Below are positions 46,350-55,643 of a DNA stretch of 64,000 nt, in pieces. Every line of letters begins with the position of its first letter. Positions within the stretch are counted from its first letter, which is position 1. A program made the position numbers and the translations under genes. Source of the stretch: Sulfurimonas sp. (GTDB lineage Bacteria; Campylobacterota; Campylobacteria; Campylobacterales; Sulfurimonadaceae); assembly GCA_021648285.1 (NCBI GenBank), contig JAKITC010000002.1, positions 46,251 through 110,250 on the forward strand, written 5' to 3'. A model generated the notes under the pieces. It had not been told where the DNA came from and searched no databases. It saw only the letters and a list, made by a program, of their open reading frames with translations.

Positions 46350-48475
46350 ATAATTTAACGACAGAGACAAGATTAACACTACTTTATATATTAATTGCAT
46401 TTGCATTTTCAGTAGCAATGCGTATGATTTGGTTTTATCAATTCAACGGTAATGAAGCTTTTATGTTTAATAACCAATTAATGATAAATACAAATGATGG
46501 ATATGTTTGGGCTGAGGGTGCAAGAGATTTACTTAGTGGTGTAAGTCAAGAATATGATCTTTCTCCAATAACTAGTGCAATTTCACGCATAACAGCATTT
46601 TTTGCTTATATTTTACCTTTTTCATTTGAGACTGTAATTTTATATATACCGGTTTTTTTAAGTTCTTTAGTTGTTATACCAATAATTCTAATTGCCAGAG
46701 ATTTAGATAATTTAGAACTAGGTTTGATAGCTGCAATGTTTGCAAGTATAACCTGGAGTTACTATAATCGTACAATGATGGGTTATTTTGATACAGACAT
46801 GCTAAATATAGTACTTCCTATGTTCTTATTATGGTCAATCATATGGGCGATAGATACTAAACAAGATAAGTTTTTACTTATAACAGCCATAGATATTTTA
46901 ATATATAGATGGTGGTATCCTCAGAGTTATGCTTTAGAATTTTCATTTTTTGGTCTTATTTTACTTTATACTTTAATTTGGGATAGAAAAAATCTTTATA
47001 ATTATAAACTATTAGCGATTATGATGTTTGCTATGATTAACCTTGATGGCTTTATAAGGTTTCCTTTAATTTTAGTTGCATTTTACATATTTAAACAAGA
47101 GAAGTATCAAAAATATATTTATTATATTTTAGCTCTGTCTGTTGTTTTGTTTTTTTACACCGGTGGATTTAATCCAATTTTGAGTAAATTAAAAGCTTAT
47201 GTATTTACAGATGTAGTAAAGATAGGTGAAGAGGGATTGAAACTTCATTTTTATTCAGTCATGCAAACTGTTAGAGAAGCAGGACATATTCCATTTGAGA
47301 CTTTTGCAAATAGGATTAGCGGACATACTATTACCTTTGTTTTATCTATAGTGGGATATATATATTTAGCATATAGGCATAAAATCATGTTATTTGCAGT
47401 TCCAATGATTGGACTTGGATTTTTAGCCTCAGTAGGCGGACTTAGATTTACTATCTATGCTGTGCCAATATTGGCTTTTGGTATTGCTTTTTTAATTACT
47501 GAAGTATCACGTGTAATGCCTAGCAAAAAATTAAAGTATTTAAGTATGATAGCTTTTACTTTAGCAATTATTTATCCAAATTATAAACATATTGAGTCTT
47601 ACAGAGTTCCAACTGTTTTTAATTCAGAAGAGGTTGAAATTTTAAGTGAATTAGGAAGTATTGCAGATAGAGAAGATTATGTAATATCTTGGTGGGATTA
47701 CGGGTATCCGATTAGATACTATAGTGATGTTAAAACACTTGTAGATGGTAATAAGCATCTTGGAAGCATGAACTTCCCAGTTAGTTTCATGTTAACAAAC
47801 TCTCAAGATGCATCAGCAAAAATGGCAAGACTTGATGTTGAATACACAGAAAAAGCATTTTCAATCTCTGAGAAAAACAAAACTTTACCTATATCTGAAC
47901 GTGTGAAAGTTTCCACAAATATAGAAGAGATGACAAAAGATTATGGATTTAGTGATACAAATGACTTTTTGCTATCACTTGGAACTGATATAAAATTACC
48001 AAATAAAACAAGAGATATTTATTTTTATCTTCCATATAGAATGCTAAATATATACCCAACAGTGAGTATGTTTTCAAATATAGATTTAATGACTGGAGAA
48101 ACGAAACCACCGGCATTTTTTTATGTAAGTAGATTCTTTAAAGAAAATAAAAATATTTTAAATCTTGGCAGAGGTGTCTTGTTTGATTTACAAAAACAGA
48201 CTGTAAAACTTGGTAATCAGGAAGTTCCGGTAAAAAGATTTGTTCAAACATCTTATGATAAAGATATGAAATTTCAAAAAGAAGTTAAGGTATCTAATCC
48301 AATGGCAGATATTAGTATTATTTATATGTCTAGTTATAACATTTTTTTAATTCTTGATGAAAAGTCATATAACTCTTTATATGTTAAATTGATGATTTTA
48401 AATGAGTATGATAAATCACTATTTGAGCCAGTGTTATCAAACATGCACGCTAAAATCTATAAACTAAAGATTTAG
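46346..48475 (+). CDS. pglB: STT3/PglB-type oligosaccharyltransferase
   Basis: Membrane enzyme that moves a lipid-linked oligosaccharide onto asparagine in N-glycosylation. 709 residues with about 12-13 hydrophobic helices up to residue 425. The acidic first loop contains TNDGYVWAEGARDLLSG, a second acidic site is YFDTDMLNIVLP, and the periplasmic domain has the signature SWWDYGYPIRYYSD (about 446-459). Length matches Campylobacter PglB (713). Start is TTG at 46346, overlapping the glycosyltransferase stop. Only one glycosyltransferase precedes it, so the rest of the N-glycan pathway must lie elsewhere or in this island. Confidence 0.92.
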   Translation: MNNLTTETRLTLLYILIAFAFSVAMRMIWFYQFNGNEAFMFNNQLMINTNDGYVWAEGARDLLSGVSQEYDLSPITSAISRITAFFAYILPFSFETVILYIPVFLSSLVVIPIILIARDLDNLELGLIAAMFASITWSYYNRTMMGYFDTDMLNIVLPMFLLWSIIWAIDTKQDKFLLITAIDILIYRWWYPQSYALEFSFFGLILLYTLIWDRKNLYNYKLLAIMMFAMINLDGFIRFPLILVAFYIFKQEKYQKYIYYILALSVVLFFYTGGFNPILSKLKAYVFTDVVKIGEEGLKLHFYSVMQTVREAGHIPFETFANRISGHTITFVLSIVGYIYLAYRHKIMLFAVPMIGLGFLASVGGLRFTIYAVPILAFGIAFLITEVSRVMPSKKLKYLSMIAFTLAIIYPNYKHIESYRVPTVFNSEEVEILSELGSIADREDYVISWWDYGYPIRYYSDVKTLVDGNKHLGSMNFPVSFMLTNSQDASAKMARLDVEYTEKAFSISEKNKTLPISERVKVSTNIEEMTKDYGFSDTNDFLLSLGTDIKLPNKTRDIYFYLPYRMLNIYPTVSMFSNIDLMTGETKPPAFFYVSRFFKENKNILNLGRGVLFDLQKQTVKLGNQEVPVKRFVQTSYDKDMKFQKEVKVSNPMADISIIYMSSYNIFLILDEKSYNSLYVKLMILNEYDKSLFEPVLSNMHAKIYKLKI

Positions 48476-48541
48476 AGATTTAACTTTTTTTATGGTGTGA
48501 TTGGATAGAATAGAAAAATTATAATTTATTAGGGTTAAAAA

Positions 48542-49429
48542 ATGCCAAATGATAATACTAGAATTAGAAAATGTCTTTTTCCGGCAGCAGGATATGGAAC
48601 AAGGTTTCTTCCAGCAACAAAAGCTATTCCAAAAGAAATGTTACCGGTTCTTACTAAACCTCTTTTGCAGTATGGAGTAGAAGAAGCTATAAGTGCTAAA
48701 ATGAGTACAATGGCTATTGTCACGGGTCGTGGAAAGCGTGCTATTGAAGATCATTTTGATATATCCTATGAATTGGAACATCAGATAAAAGGCACGAGTA
48801 AAGAGCATTATCTAACGGAGATTAGAAAAGTTATAACTAATTGTACTTTCTCATATACTAGACAAATAGAGATGAAGGGTTTAGGTCATGCAATATTGTG
48901 TGGCGAAACTCTTATAGGAGATGAACCATTTGCAGTAATTCTTGCGGATGACTTATGTGATAATGACGGTGAATCAGTTCTTTCTCAAATGACAAAACTT
49001 TATGAAAAATACAAATGTTCTATTGTTGCTGTTGAAGAGATACCTCCAAAAGACAGCAATAAGTATGGAGTAATAGCAGGAGATGTTATAAGTCATCCTG
49101 AACTTGATTCAGGATCTTTGGTAAGAGTTACAGATATGGTGGAAAAACCATCTCCTGAAAATGCACCATCAAACTTGGCAATCATTGGCAGATATATCTT
49201 AACACCGGATATTTTTGATATTATTAAAGATACTAAGCCTGGAAAAGGTGGAGAGATTCAAATAACTGACGCACTTTTAACTCAGGCAAAACAAGGCAAA
49301 GTCATTGCTTATAAGTTTAAGGGTAAAAGATTTGACTGTGGAAGTGTTGATGGCTTTGTAGAGGCAACAAACTACTTTTATAAAAAAAATAATTCATCAA
49401 AAAATCAAGCCAAAGATGGAAAGGATTGA
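48542..49429 (+). CDS. galU: UTP-glucose-1-phosphate uridylyltransferase
   Basis: Makes UDP-glucose. 295 residues: CLFPAAGYGTRFLPATKAIPKEMLPV, then KMSTMAIVTGRGKRAIEDHFD, AVILADDLCD, and GRYILTPDIFDI. About residues 184-192, between VIAGDVI and LVRVTDMVEKP, the chain reads SHPELDSGS. There, homologues have a short loop; this is an in-frame palindromic repeat (49092-49117). Supplies UDP-glucose for Ugd and the epimerase downstream. Confidence 0.95.
   Translation: MPNDNTRIRKCLFPAAGYGTRFLPATKAIPKEMLPVLTKPLLQYGVEEAISAKMSTMAIVTGRGKRAIEDHFDISYELEHQIKGTSKEHYLTEIRKVITNCTFSYTRQIEMKGLGHAILCGETLIGDEPFAVILADDLCDNDGESVLSQMTKLYEKYKCSIVAVEEIPPKDSNKYGVIAGDVISHPELDSGSLVRVTDMVEKPSPENAPSNLAIIGRYILTPDIFDIIKDTKPGKGGEIQITDALLTQAKQGKVIAYKFKGKRFDCGSVDGFVEATNYFYKKNNSSKNQAKDGKD
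49092..49117 (+). repeat. Palindromic repeat inside galU
   Basis: GTCATCCTGAACTT then GATTCAGGATCT, arms ATCCTGAA / TTCAGGAT, translated in frame as SHPELDSGS. Same family as the units at 21348, 55817, 56456, 57835, 58308, 58989, 61598 and 61637. Confidence 0.85.
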
Positions 49430-49898
49430 CCTATAATATTTTTGAAGTACCAAATGCTTCAGGAAACCTACCACAAAGACTACATGTAGTAAATAAACAA
49501 AGCAAATATTTAAAAATTATAAAACAAGTTAAAATAAAAGATAAAAAACATTTACAAGAGCTTTTAAAAGATGTTGAAGAAAAAGGCGGAGAAGGTGTTG
49601 TAGTTCGTAATGGAGAATTGCCATATTATACAGGACGAAATAATAACTCTTTAAAAGTTACATAGATGATGAGTGCGAAGTTATAGGATATAACAAAGGT
49701 CAAGGAAAGTACGAAGAAATGGTGGGTTCACTTGTCTGCAGAGTGAAAAATATGCAAGTAATAAACATAGGTAGTGGTTTAAATAATCACCAAAGATCTA
49801 TGCCTCCAAAAATAGGTGCTATAATAACATTCAAATATTACGGTTTGACGTCTAAAGGTAAACCTAGGTTTCCAGTATATCTAAGAGTTAGGAAGTAA
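49426..49898 (+). pseudogene. ATP-dependent DNA ligase remnant
   Basis: 49426-49665 reads FEVPNASGNLPQRL, YLKIIKQVKIKDKKHLQELL, KGGEGVVVRNGELPYYTGR and NSLKV, the second half of a DNA ligase adenylation domain. It stops at 49665. Shifted by one base, 49659-49898 reads YIDDECEVIGYNKGQGKYE, MVGSLVCRV and TFKYYGLTSKGKPRFPVYLRVR, the OB-fold domain. The N-terminal part with the catalytic lysine is missing. The remnant abuts the galU stop and ends one base before mntA, so the original gene was cut by deletion and then frameshifted. Confidence 0.85.
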
Positions 49899-49899
49899 G

Positions 49900-50190
49900 A
49901 TGACAAAAGAGTATATTTTAAACTTTTTAAAAGAACATAAAAGTGAATTTAGAGATAAATTTGGTGTTGTGAAAATTGGACTTTTTGGAAGCTATGCCAG
50001 AAATGAAGCTACAGAAAATAGTGATATTGATATAGCTGTAGAATTAAACAGTGAAAATAGTTTTAGAACTTTTTTTTCACTTTTATATTTTTTAGAAGAT
50101 AATTTCCATAAAAAAATTGATTTAGGGATAGAACACAGCATTAAGCCTATCGCTAAAGCAAAAATTTTGAAAGAGATAATATATGTCTAA
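49900..50190 (+). CDS. mntA: MNT nucleotidyltransferase antitoxin
   Basis: 96 residues, minimal nucleotidyltransferase with GLFGSYARNEATENSDIDIAV (G30-S31, D42, D44), the GSx10DxD signature. Studied MntA antitoxins silence HepT by adding AMP units to a tyrosine in its active site. The stop overlaps the HEPN gene by eight bases, the standard order for this type VII pair. Embedded in the glycan operon, it may act as a stabiliser of the locus. Confidence 0.88.
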   Translation: MTKEYILNFLKEHKSEFRDKFGVVKIGLFGSYARNEATENSDIDIAVELNSENSFRTFFSLLYFLEDNFHKKIDLGIEHSIKPIAKAKILKEIIYV

Positions 50191-50527
50191 ACGAACATCT
50201 ATGCTATATGTAAATGACATACTAGAGTCAATAGAAGCGATAGAATCTTATTTGAAGGATACTGATTTTGAAAAATTTCAAATAGACCGTAAAACATATT
50301 CGGCTACAATAAGAGAATTTATAGTAATTGGTGAAGCAATATCTAAAATAATAGAGATATTACAAGAAGCTAGCCCGAATTATCCTTGGAGAATGATTAA
50401 GGATTTTAGAAACTTTATAATTCATGAATACTTTGGAGTAAATCCAAAAATTGTTTATGATGCGGCAACTCTAGAACTTGATGAATTGAAAAAAATCATT
50501 AAGTTAATAAAAGAAGAACGCAATTGA
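50183..50527 (+). CDS. hepT: HEPN (DUF86) RNase toxin
   Basis: 114 residues, all helical. The RNase motif RxxxxHxY is intact as RNFIIHEY (R76, H81, Y83), and Tyr83 is the residue modified by MntA in characterised pairs. VIGEAISKI is a further DUF86 hallmark. Partner of the preceding gene. The stop overlaps the TTG start of pgi, so toxin and a central metabolic gene share translation. Confidence 0.88.
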   Translation: MSKRTSMLYVNDILESIEAIESYLKDTDFEKFQIDRKTYSATIREFIVIGEAISKIIEILQEASPNYPWRMIKDFRNFIIHEYFGVNPKIVYDAATLELDELKKIIKLIKEERN

Positions 50528-51732
50528 AATATCAACACAATTTTAACCCAACACTATCAGATGAAGACATCTTCAATGAGATAATAAAAGAGAAAGAGTA
50601 CATAGGTTACTATAACCTTATGCATGAAGATACAACTTCTTTTAAAGATTATGCTAAGACCGTAAAGCAATCAAATATAGTTGTAATAGGTATAGGTGGA
50701 AGTACACTCGGTACTTATGCTATATATAAATTTTTAAAACATTCAAAAAATTTAAGTAAAAAACTATATTTTTTAGAAACTACAGACCCTATAGATATTA
50801 AATCAAAAGTAGAAGCTATTGATTTAAATGATACTCTTTTTATTGTTGTATCAAAATCTGGTACTACTATTGAGACAATTTCAATATTTAAATATATTAA
50901 TTCATTAGTTAAGTGTGATAAAAACAATACCTTGGTAATAACAGAAAATGATTCTAAGTTAAATAAATATGCAAAAGTAAATGAGATAAAAACTTTTGAT
51001 ATTCCTAAAAATGTCGGTGGAAGATTTTCAGTTTTTTCTGCGGTCGGTCTTTTGCCTTTGGCAATTGTCGGCATAGATATAGATGAGCTTCTAAGTGGTG
51101 CCAAAGAGGTGTATGACTCTTTTTTCACTAAAGGTGAAGATTATCATAGAGTTTTGAAAAAAGCCAGGTTTTTTGTAGAGTATAAAAATAGCTTCAACAT
51201 GAATGTAGTATTTTCTTACTCCTCAAGATTAGAGGGTTTTAATAAATGGTATATCCAGCTTTGGGGTGAGAGTTTAGGTAAAGTAGATATAAATAGCTCA
51301 AGACAAGGCTTAACTCCTATAGGGATTATTGGACCAATTGATCAACACTCTTTTTTGCAATTGATAGTTGAAGGTAAAAGAGATAAAACCATAACAGTAA
51401 TAAAAGTTGATGATTTTGACAGTAACCTGAAAATTCCACATGTAGAACTTGAAGGTCTTTCAGAGTTAGATTATCTTGACAATATTGAATTCTCTTCACT
51501 AATTAATAAACAAGCAGATGCTACAATTGAATCAATTAATAATTTAAATGATATTCCATGCGATGTTATTACAATAGACGGTGTAAGTGAAAGAAGTATC
51601 GCAAATCTAATGTATGAGTATGAGCTTTTAACATCTGTTTGTGCAAAATTTATGTATATCAATGCTTATGATCAACCAGGTGTAGAAGCTGGAAAAATTA
51701 TTTTAAAAGAAAAATTAAAAGGTATAAAGTAA
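50524..51732 (+). CDS. pgi: Glucose-6-phosphate isomerase
   Basis: Interconverts glucose-6-P and fructose-6-P, here feeding both the UDP-glucose and GDP-mannose branches. 402 residues, short like other epsilonproteobacterial forms. VVIGIGGSTLGTYAIYKF, VVSKSGTTIETISIFKYI and GGRFSVFSAVGLLPLAIVGID are present, and the C-terminal region has the catalytic block AYDQPGVEAGKIILKEKL. TTG start overlapping the hepT stop. Confidence 0.93.
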   Translation: MKYQHNFNPTLSDEDIFNEIIKEKEYIGYYNLMHEDTTSFKDYAKTVKQSNIVVIGIGGSTLGTYAIYKFLKHSKNLSKKLYFLETTDPIDIKSKVEAIDLNDTLFIVVSKSGTTIETISIFKYINSLVKCDKNNTLVITENDSKLNKYAKVNEIKTFDIPKNVGGRFSVFSAVGLLPLAIVGIDIDELLSGAKEVYDSFFTKGEDYHRVLKKARFFVEYKNSFNMNVVFSYSSRLEGFNKWYIQLWGESLGKVDINSSRQGLTPIGIIGPIDQHSFLQLIVEGKRDKTITVIKVDDFDSNLKIPHVELEGLSELDYLDNIEFSSLINKQADATIESINNLNDIPCDVITIDGVSERSIANLMYEYELLTSVCAKFMYINAYDQPGVEAGKIILKEKLKGIK

Positions 51733-52902
51733 GTGAAAATTGCAATAGCAGGAACAGGATATGTTGGTCTCTCAAATGGGGTTCTTTTGGCACAAAACAA
51801 TGAAGTGGTGGCGCTAGATATTATACCTGAGAAAATAGTGATGTTAAACAAAAAAATCTCTCCTATTGAGGATGATGGAATAGAGGACTATTTAACAAAC
51901 AGAGAGTTGAACTTTAGAGCAACATTAGATAAAAATGAAGCCTATAAAGATGCTGATTTTGTAATAATATCTACACCAACAGATTATGATCCCCAAACCA
52001 ACTATTTTAATACTAAATCTATTGAAGCAGTGATAAAAGACGTTTTAGAAATAAATCCTAATACAACAATGGTTATAAAATCAACCGTACCTGTCGGATA
52101 TACAAAATCTGTAAGAGAAAAGTTTAACTGTGAAAATATAATATTCTCTCCAGAGTTTTTGAGAGAGGGCAAAGCACTCCATGATAATCTTTACCCATCA
52201 AGAATTATTGTAGGTGAGAAAAGCGAGAGAGCTAGAGTGTTTGCGAATCTTCTTGCCCGAGGTGCTATAAAAAAAGATATTGATATGCTTTTTACAGATT
52301 CTACAGAAGCGGAAGCTGTAAAGCTATTTTCTAACACCTATCTTGCTATGAGAGTAGCTTATTTTAATGAGCTTGACTCTTATGCTGCATCACATAACTT
52401 AAACACAAAAGATATTATAGACGGTGTAGGATTGGACCCTCGTATTGGAACACACTACAACAACCCGTCATTTGGCTATGGCGGATACTGTTTACCAAAA
52501 GACACAAAACAATTACGTGCAAATTATCAAGATATACCAAACTCTCTTATAGGTGCTATAGTAGACGCGAATAGCACAAGAAAAGATTTTATAGCAGATA
52601 GTGTCATTGCTAAGAATCCGAAAGTAGTTGGAGTTTACAGACTAATTATGAAATCTGGCTCAGATAATTTTAGAACTTCATCTATTCAAGGCATAATGAA
52701 ACGAATAAAAGCCAAAGGTATTGAGGTTGTTGTTTATGAACCTGTATTGGATGAAGATGAATTTTTTAACTCAAAAGTTATAAAAGATTTAGATGAATTT
52801 AAAAAAATAAGTGATGTAATAGTGGCAAATAGACTCTCTAATAATATAAAAGATGTAGAAGCTAAAGTTTATACTCGTGATTTATTTGGAAGCGACAGTT
52901 AA
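51733..52902 (+). CDS. ugd: UDP-glucose 6-dehydrogenase
   Basis: Oxidises UDP-glucose to UDP-glucuronate. 389 residues: [23 protein letters not shown]-binding start, [45 protein letters not shown], and the catalytic cysteine in [15 protein letters not shown] (about 246-260). GTG start directly after the pgi stop. The product is the substrate for the UDP-glucuronate-epimerase-like enzyme downstream. Confidence 0.92.
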   Translation: MKIAIAGTGYVGLSNGVLLAQNNEVVALDIIPEKIVMLNKKISPIEDDGIEDYLTNRELNFRATLDKNEAYKDADFVIISTPTDYDPQTNYFNTKSIEAVIKDVLEINPNTTMVIKSTVPVGYTKSVREKFNCENIIFSPEFLREGKALHDNLYPSRIIVGEKSERARVFANLLARGAIKKDIDMLFTDSTEAEAVKLFSNTYLAMRVAYFNELDSYAASHNLNTKDIIDGVGLDPRIGTHYNNPSFGYGGYCLPKDTKQLRANYQDIPNSLIGAIVDANSTRKDFIADSVIAKNPKVVGVYRLIMKSGSDNFRTSSIQGIMKRIKAKGIEVVVYEPVLDEDEFFNSKVIKDLDEFKKISDVIVANRLSNNIKDVEAKVYTRDLFGSDS

Positions 52903-52992
52903 ATGAAAATATAAAAAACATAAATTTATTAAAGCTATATTTAAAGATAGTTTTTATATTATAATAATCTAAAAACGATAAAAGGAGTTCTT

Positions 52993-54345
52993 TTGTTTGT
53001 AAATAGAGAAAAAGAGCTACAGATATTAGAAGATGAATATGACAGCAAAGATTTTAGGTTTAGTGTTTTGTATGGAAGAAGAAGGGTAGGAAAAACTACA
53101 CTATTAAAAAAATATATACAAAATAGGCCGGCTATCTATTTCTTAGTGACACTTGAAAGTGTACATATAGTTTTAAAAAGATTTAAAACCATAGTAGCTG
53201 ACTTTTTTAATGATGATTTTTTAAGGGACATTGAGCTTAAAGATATAAAGCAACTTTTTAACTACATAGCTTCAAAAGATCAAAAACAAAAACTAATTAT
53301 TATTATAGATGAATTTCAATACCTTACCAAGATAGATAAATCTATACCGTCACAGTTTCAGTACATTGTAGATGAAATACTAAAGAGTTCAAGCATACAT
53401 CTGATTCTTTGCGGCTCAATAATATCTATGATGTATGAACAAACTTTATCTTACTCTTCGCCTTTGTATGGCAGAAGAACAAGTGCTATTAAACTTGAAG
53501 CACTGAAATTTAAATATTTAGATAGATTCTTTGAAAACAAAACACAGAACGAGCTTATAGAACTATATGCCGTGCTTTATGGAGTGCCAAAATACTTAGA
53601 GATTTTTAAAGATACAAAAAATATATTTACTTCAATTGAAAAAAATATACTTTCAACTTCTGCTTACCTCTTCGATGAACCAAGATATATACTACAAAAT
53701 GAAGTGAATGAACCTATAACTTATTTTACAATTTTAGAGACTATAGCATCTGGTGAACACAAGATTGGAAATATTGCATCTAAACTAAATAAAAATGTAC
53801 AAAACATTACCTCATTTATGTCAAAGCTTATAGAGTTGGATATCATTTATAAAGATGTTCCCGTTACAGAAGTTAATCCGGAAAAGTCTAAAAAAGGACT
53901 CTATTTTATAAAAGACAACTTTTTTAGATTTTGGTTTTTGTATGTACTAAACTATAAGAGTCAGCTGGAACTTGATAACACGAAATTTGTACTAGCTAAA
54001 ATAAAAGAGAATTTTAGTGGTTATGTTGCTAAAACCTATGAAGACATATCCATAGAGTATACATTGCACAAATATGAGCTTTTAAAATGTGGCAGATGGT
54101 GGAATAAAAACAGTGAGATAGATATAGTTGGAGTTGCTGAAGATTATTTGGTAGTTGGTGAGTGTAAATATAGCAACAAAAAAGTAGGAGTTGATATATT
54201 AAAATCACTAAAAGAAAAAGCCACGCAAATAGAGTTAAGATTACCGATAAAAAAATATTTGTTATTTTCAAAAAGTGGTTTTACTAAGGATTTAGTGCAG
54301 TTGAGTCAGGGTGATGACAGTATTGAACTTGTTGAAAGATTTTGA
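52993..54345 (+). CDS. ATPase with DUF234 C-terminal domain
   Basis: 450 residues of the archaeal-type AAA ATPase family. Walker A LYGRRRVGKTTLLKKY (27-42), Walker B LIIIIDEFQYLTK, sensor LILCGSIISMM, a winged-helix-like middle (KIGNIASKLNKNVQNITSFM), and a DUF234 end with a PD-(D/E)xK-like DIVG...VGECKYSNK. Role unknown; such genes spread by transfer. TTG start at 52993 with AGGAG 5 bases before. Has its own AT-rich promoter region and interrupts the sugar-nucleotide run. Confidence 0.85.
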   Translation: MFVNREKELQILEDEYDSKDFRFSVLYGRRRVGKTTLLKKYIQNRPAIYFLVTLESVHIVLKRFKTIVADFFNDDFLRDIELKDIKQLFNYIASKDQKQKLIIIIDEFQYLTKIDKSIPSQFQYIVDEILKSSSIHLILCGSIISMMYEQTLSYSSPLYGRRTSAIKLEALKFKYLDRFFENKTQNELIELYAVLYGVPKYLEIFKDTKNIFTSIEKNILSTSAYLFDEPRYILQNEVNEPITYFTILETIASGEHKIGNIASKLNKNVQNITSFMSKLIELDIIYKDVPVTEVNPEKSKKGLYFIKDNFFRFWFLYVLNYKSQLELDNTKFVLAKIKENFSGYVAKTYEDISIEYTLHKYELLKCGRWWNKNSEIDIVGVAEDYLVVGECKYSNKKVGVDILKSLKEKATQIELRLPIKKYLLFSKSGFTKDLVQLSQGDDSIELVERF

Positions 54346-54433
54346 AACCAAGCAATCTAAACTTACTTTACTTTAATAACAAATCAAGCAATATTTAACT
54401 AAAATTCAAATATTGAAAATAACATAATAATAC

Positions 54434-54757
54434 ATGGAGAAACTATTTTTGCAAAATGAAGAACTAACTTTATCAGTTTTAAGAAATATAGAAAATTTAA
54501 AAACTCAAAAATCTTTAGCAGATGAGCTAGGTCTTAGTGTGGGTAAAGTGAACTATGTCCTTAAAGCGCTTATGGAAAAAAGTCTCATAAAAGTTGAAAA
54601 CTTCTTTGCAAACAAAAACAAAAATCAATACAGATATCTCCTCACTCAAGAGGGGTTACAAACAAAAATCAAATTAACTGAAAAATTTATGGAGAGAAAG
54701 AAAGCAGAGTATGATGAGCTTCAAAAAGAGCTAGCGTTGATGAAGGTATCTAAGTGA
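54434..54757 (+). CDS. MarR-like EPS-associated regulator
   Basis: 107 residues. Winged helix at 12-75: NIENLKTQKSLADELGLSVGKVNYVLKALMEKSLIKVENF, with YRYLLTQEGLQTKIKLTEKFMERKKAEYDEL as a C-terminal coiled coil. This matches the small MarR-related regulators found at the head of exopolysaccharide loci. It probably controls the glycan genes that follow. Start ATG 54434; an alternative inside is unlikely. Confidence 0.85.
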   Translation: MEKLFLQNEELTLSVLRNIENLKTQKSLADELGLSVGKVNYVLKALMEKSLIKVENFFANKNKNQYRYLLTQEGLQTKIKLTEKFMERKKAEYDELQKELALMKVSK

Positions 54758-54833
54758 GTCAAGCACTTGTAGAAGCTCAAGGTGAGGCTGAAGCTACACA
54801 TCTAATGTTTCACTCTTCAAATGTGGTTGAAAT

Positions 54834-55643
54834 ATGAAAAATAAACCTATAGTTCAAGATCAGGAAATATCAATTATAAAAGATGATTATATATCATTGA
54901 CTGATATGGTTAAAAATATTGACAACGGTCTTGTTCTTATCGAAAAGTGGCTAAGAAATAAAAACACTATTGAATTTATAGGAATTTGGGAAGAGATATA
55001 TAACCCAGTTTTTAATTCCCCCGAATTCGAGGGAATTAAAAATGAAGCAGGATACAATAGATTTTCTTTATCTGTAAAAATGTGGATATCTAAAACCAAT
55101 GCCATCGGAATAGTTGCAAAAGCTGGAAGATATGGTGGCACCTATGCACACAAAGATATAGCATTTGAATTTGCTAGTTGGATAAGTCCAAAATTTAAAT
55201 TATTTCTCATCAAAGAATTTCAAAGACTAAAAGAAAATGAAATAGAGAAAGAAAAACTTGGCTGGGATATAAAAAGAACAATAGTGAAGATGAATTATCA
55301 TATACATACAGATGCTGTTAAAAACAATCTCATACCACCAAACATAGCAAAAGATAAAGTTAGTTTCATTTATGCAAGTGAAGCAGACCTTTTAAATGTA
55401 GCTTTATTTGGGATTACAGCTAGGGAGTGGCAAGAGAAAAATAGTGATAAAAAAGGAAATATGAGAGATTATGCAACTGTAGAACAGTTAGTAGTGCTGG
55501 CAAATATTGAAAGCCTAAATGCAGAATTTATAAAGCAGCAACTCTCACCGATAGAAAGAGTAGAAAAACTAAATACAGTGGCTATAGAACAACTAAAATT
55601 GATGATACACTACAGCAGTAAACCAGTAAAGAAGATAAAATAA
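54834..55643 (+). CDS. KilA-N domain protein
   Basis: 269 residues with a KilA-N DNA-binding domain at about 15-130: YISLTDMVKNIDNGLVLIEKWLRNKNTIEF, then AGRYGGTYAHKDIAFEFASWISPKFKLFL. The C-terminal half is helical. KilA-N proteins come from phages and mobile elements and may act as regulators or antirepressors. The last base of its stop is the first base of the epimerase ATG (TAATG). Confidence 0.88.
   Translation: MKNKPIVQDQEISIIKDDYISLTDMVKNIDNGLVLIEKWLRNKNTIEFIGIWEEIYNPVFNSPEFEGIKNEAGYNRFSLSVKMWISKTNAIGIVAKAGRYGGTYAHKDIAFEFASWISPKFKLFLIKEFQRLKENEIEKEKLGWDIKRTIVKMNYHIHTDAVKNNLIPPNIAKDKVSFIYASEADLLNVALFGITAREWQEKNSDKKGNMRDYATVEQLVVLANIESLNAEFIKQQLSPIERVEKLNTVAIEQLKLMIHYSSKPVKKIK

Noticed and set aside
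54754..54837. 27-codon GTG frame between the MarR-like and KilA-N genes
   Set aside because: Ala/Glu-rich peptide with no recognisable family and weak start; could be a remnant, but too short to support.
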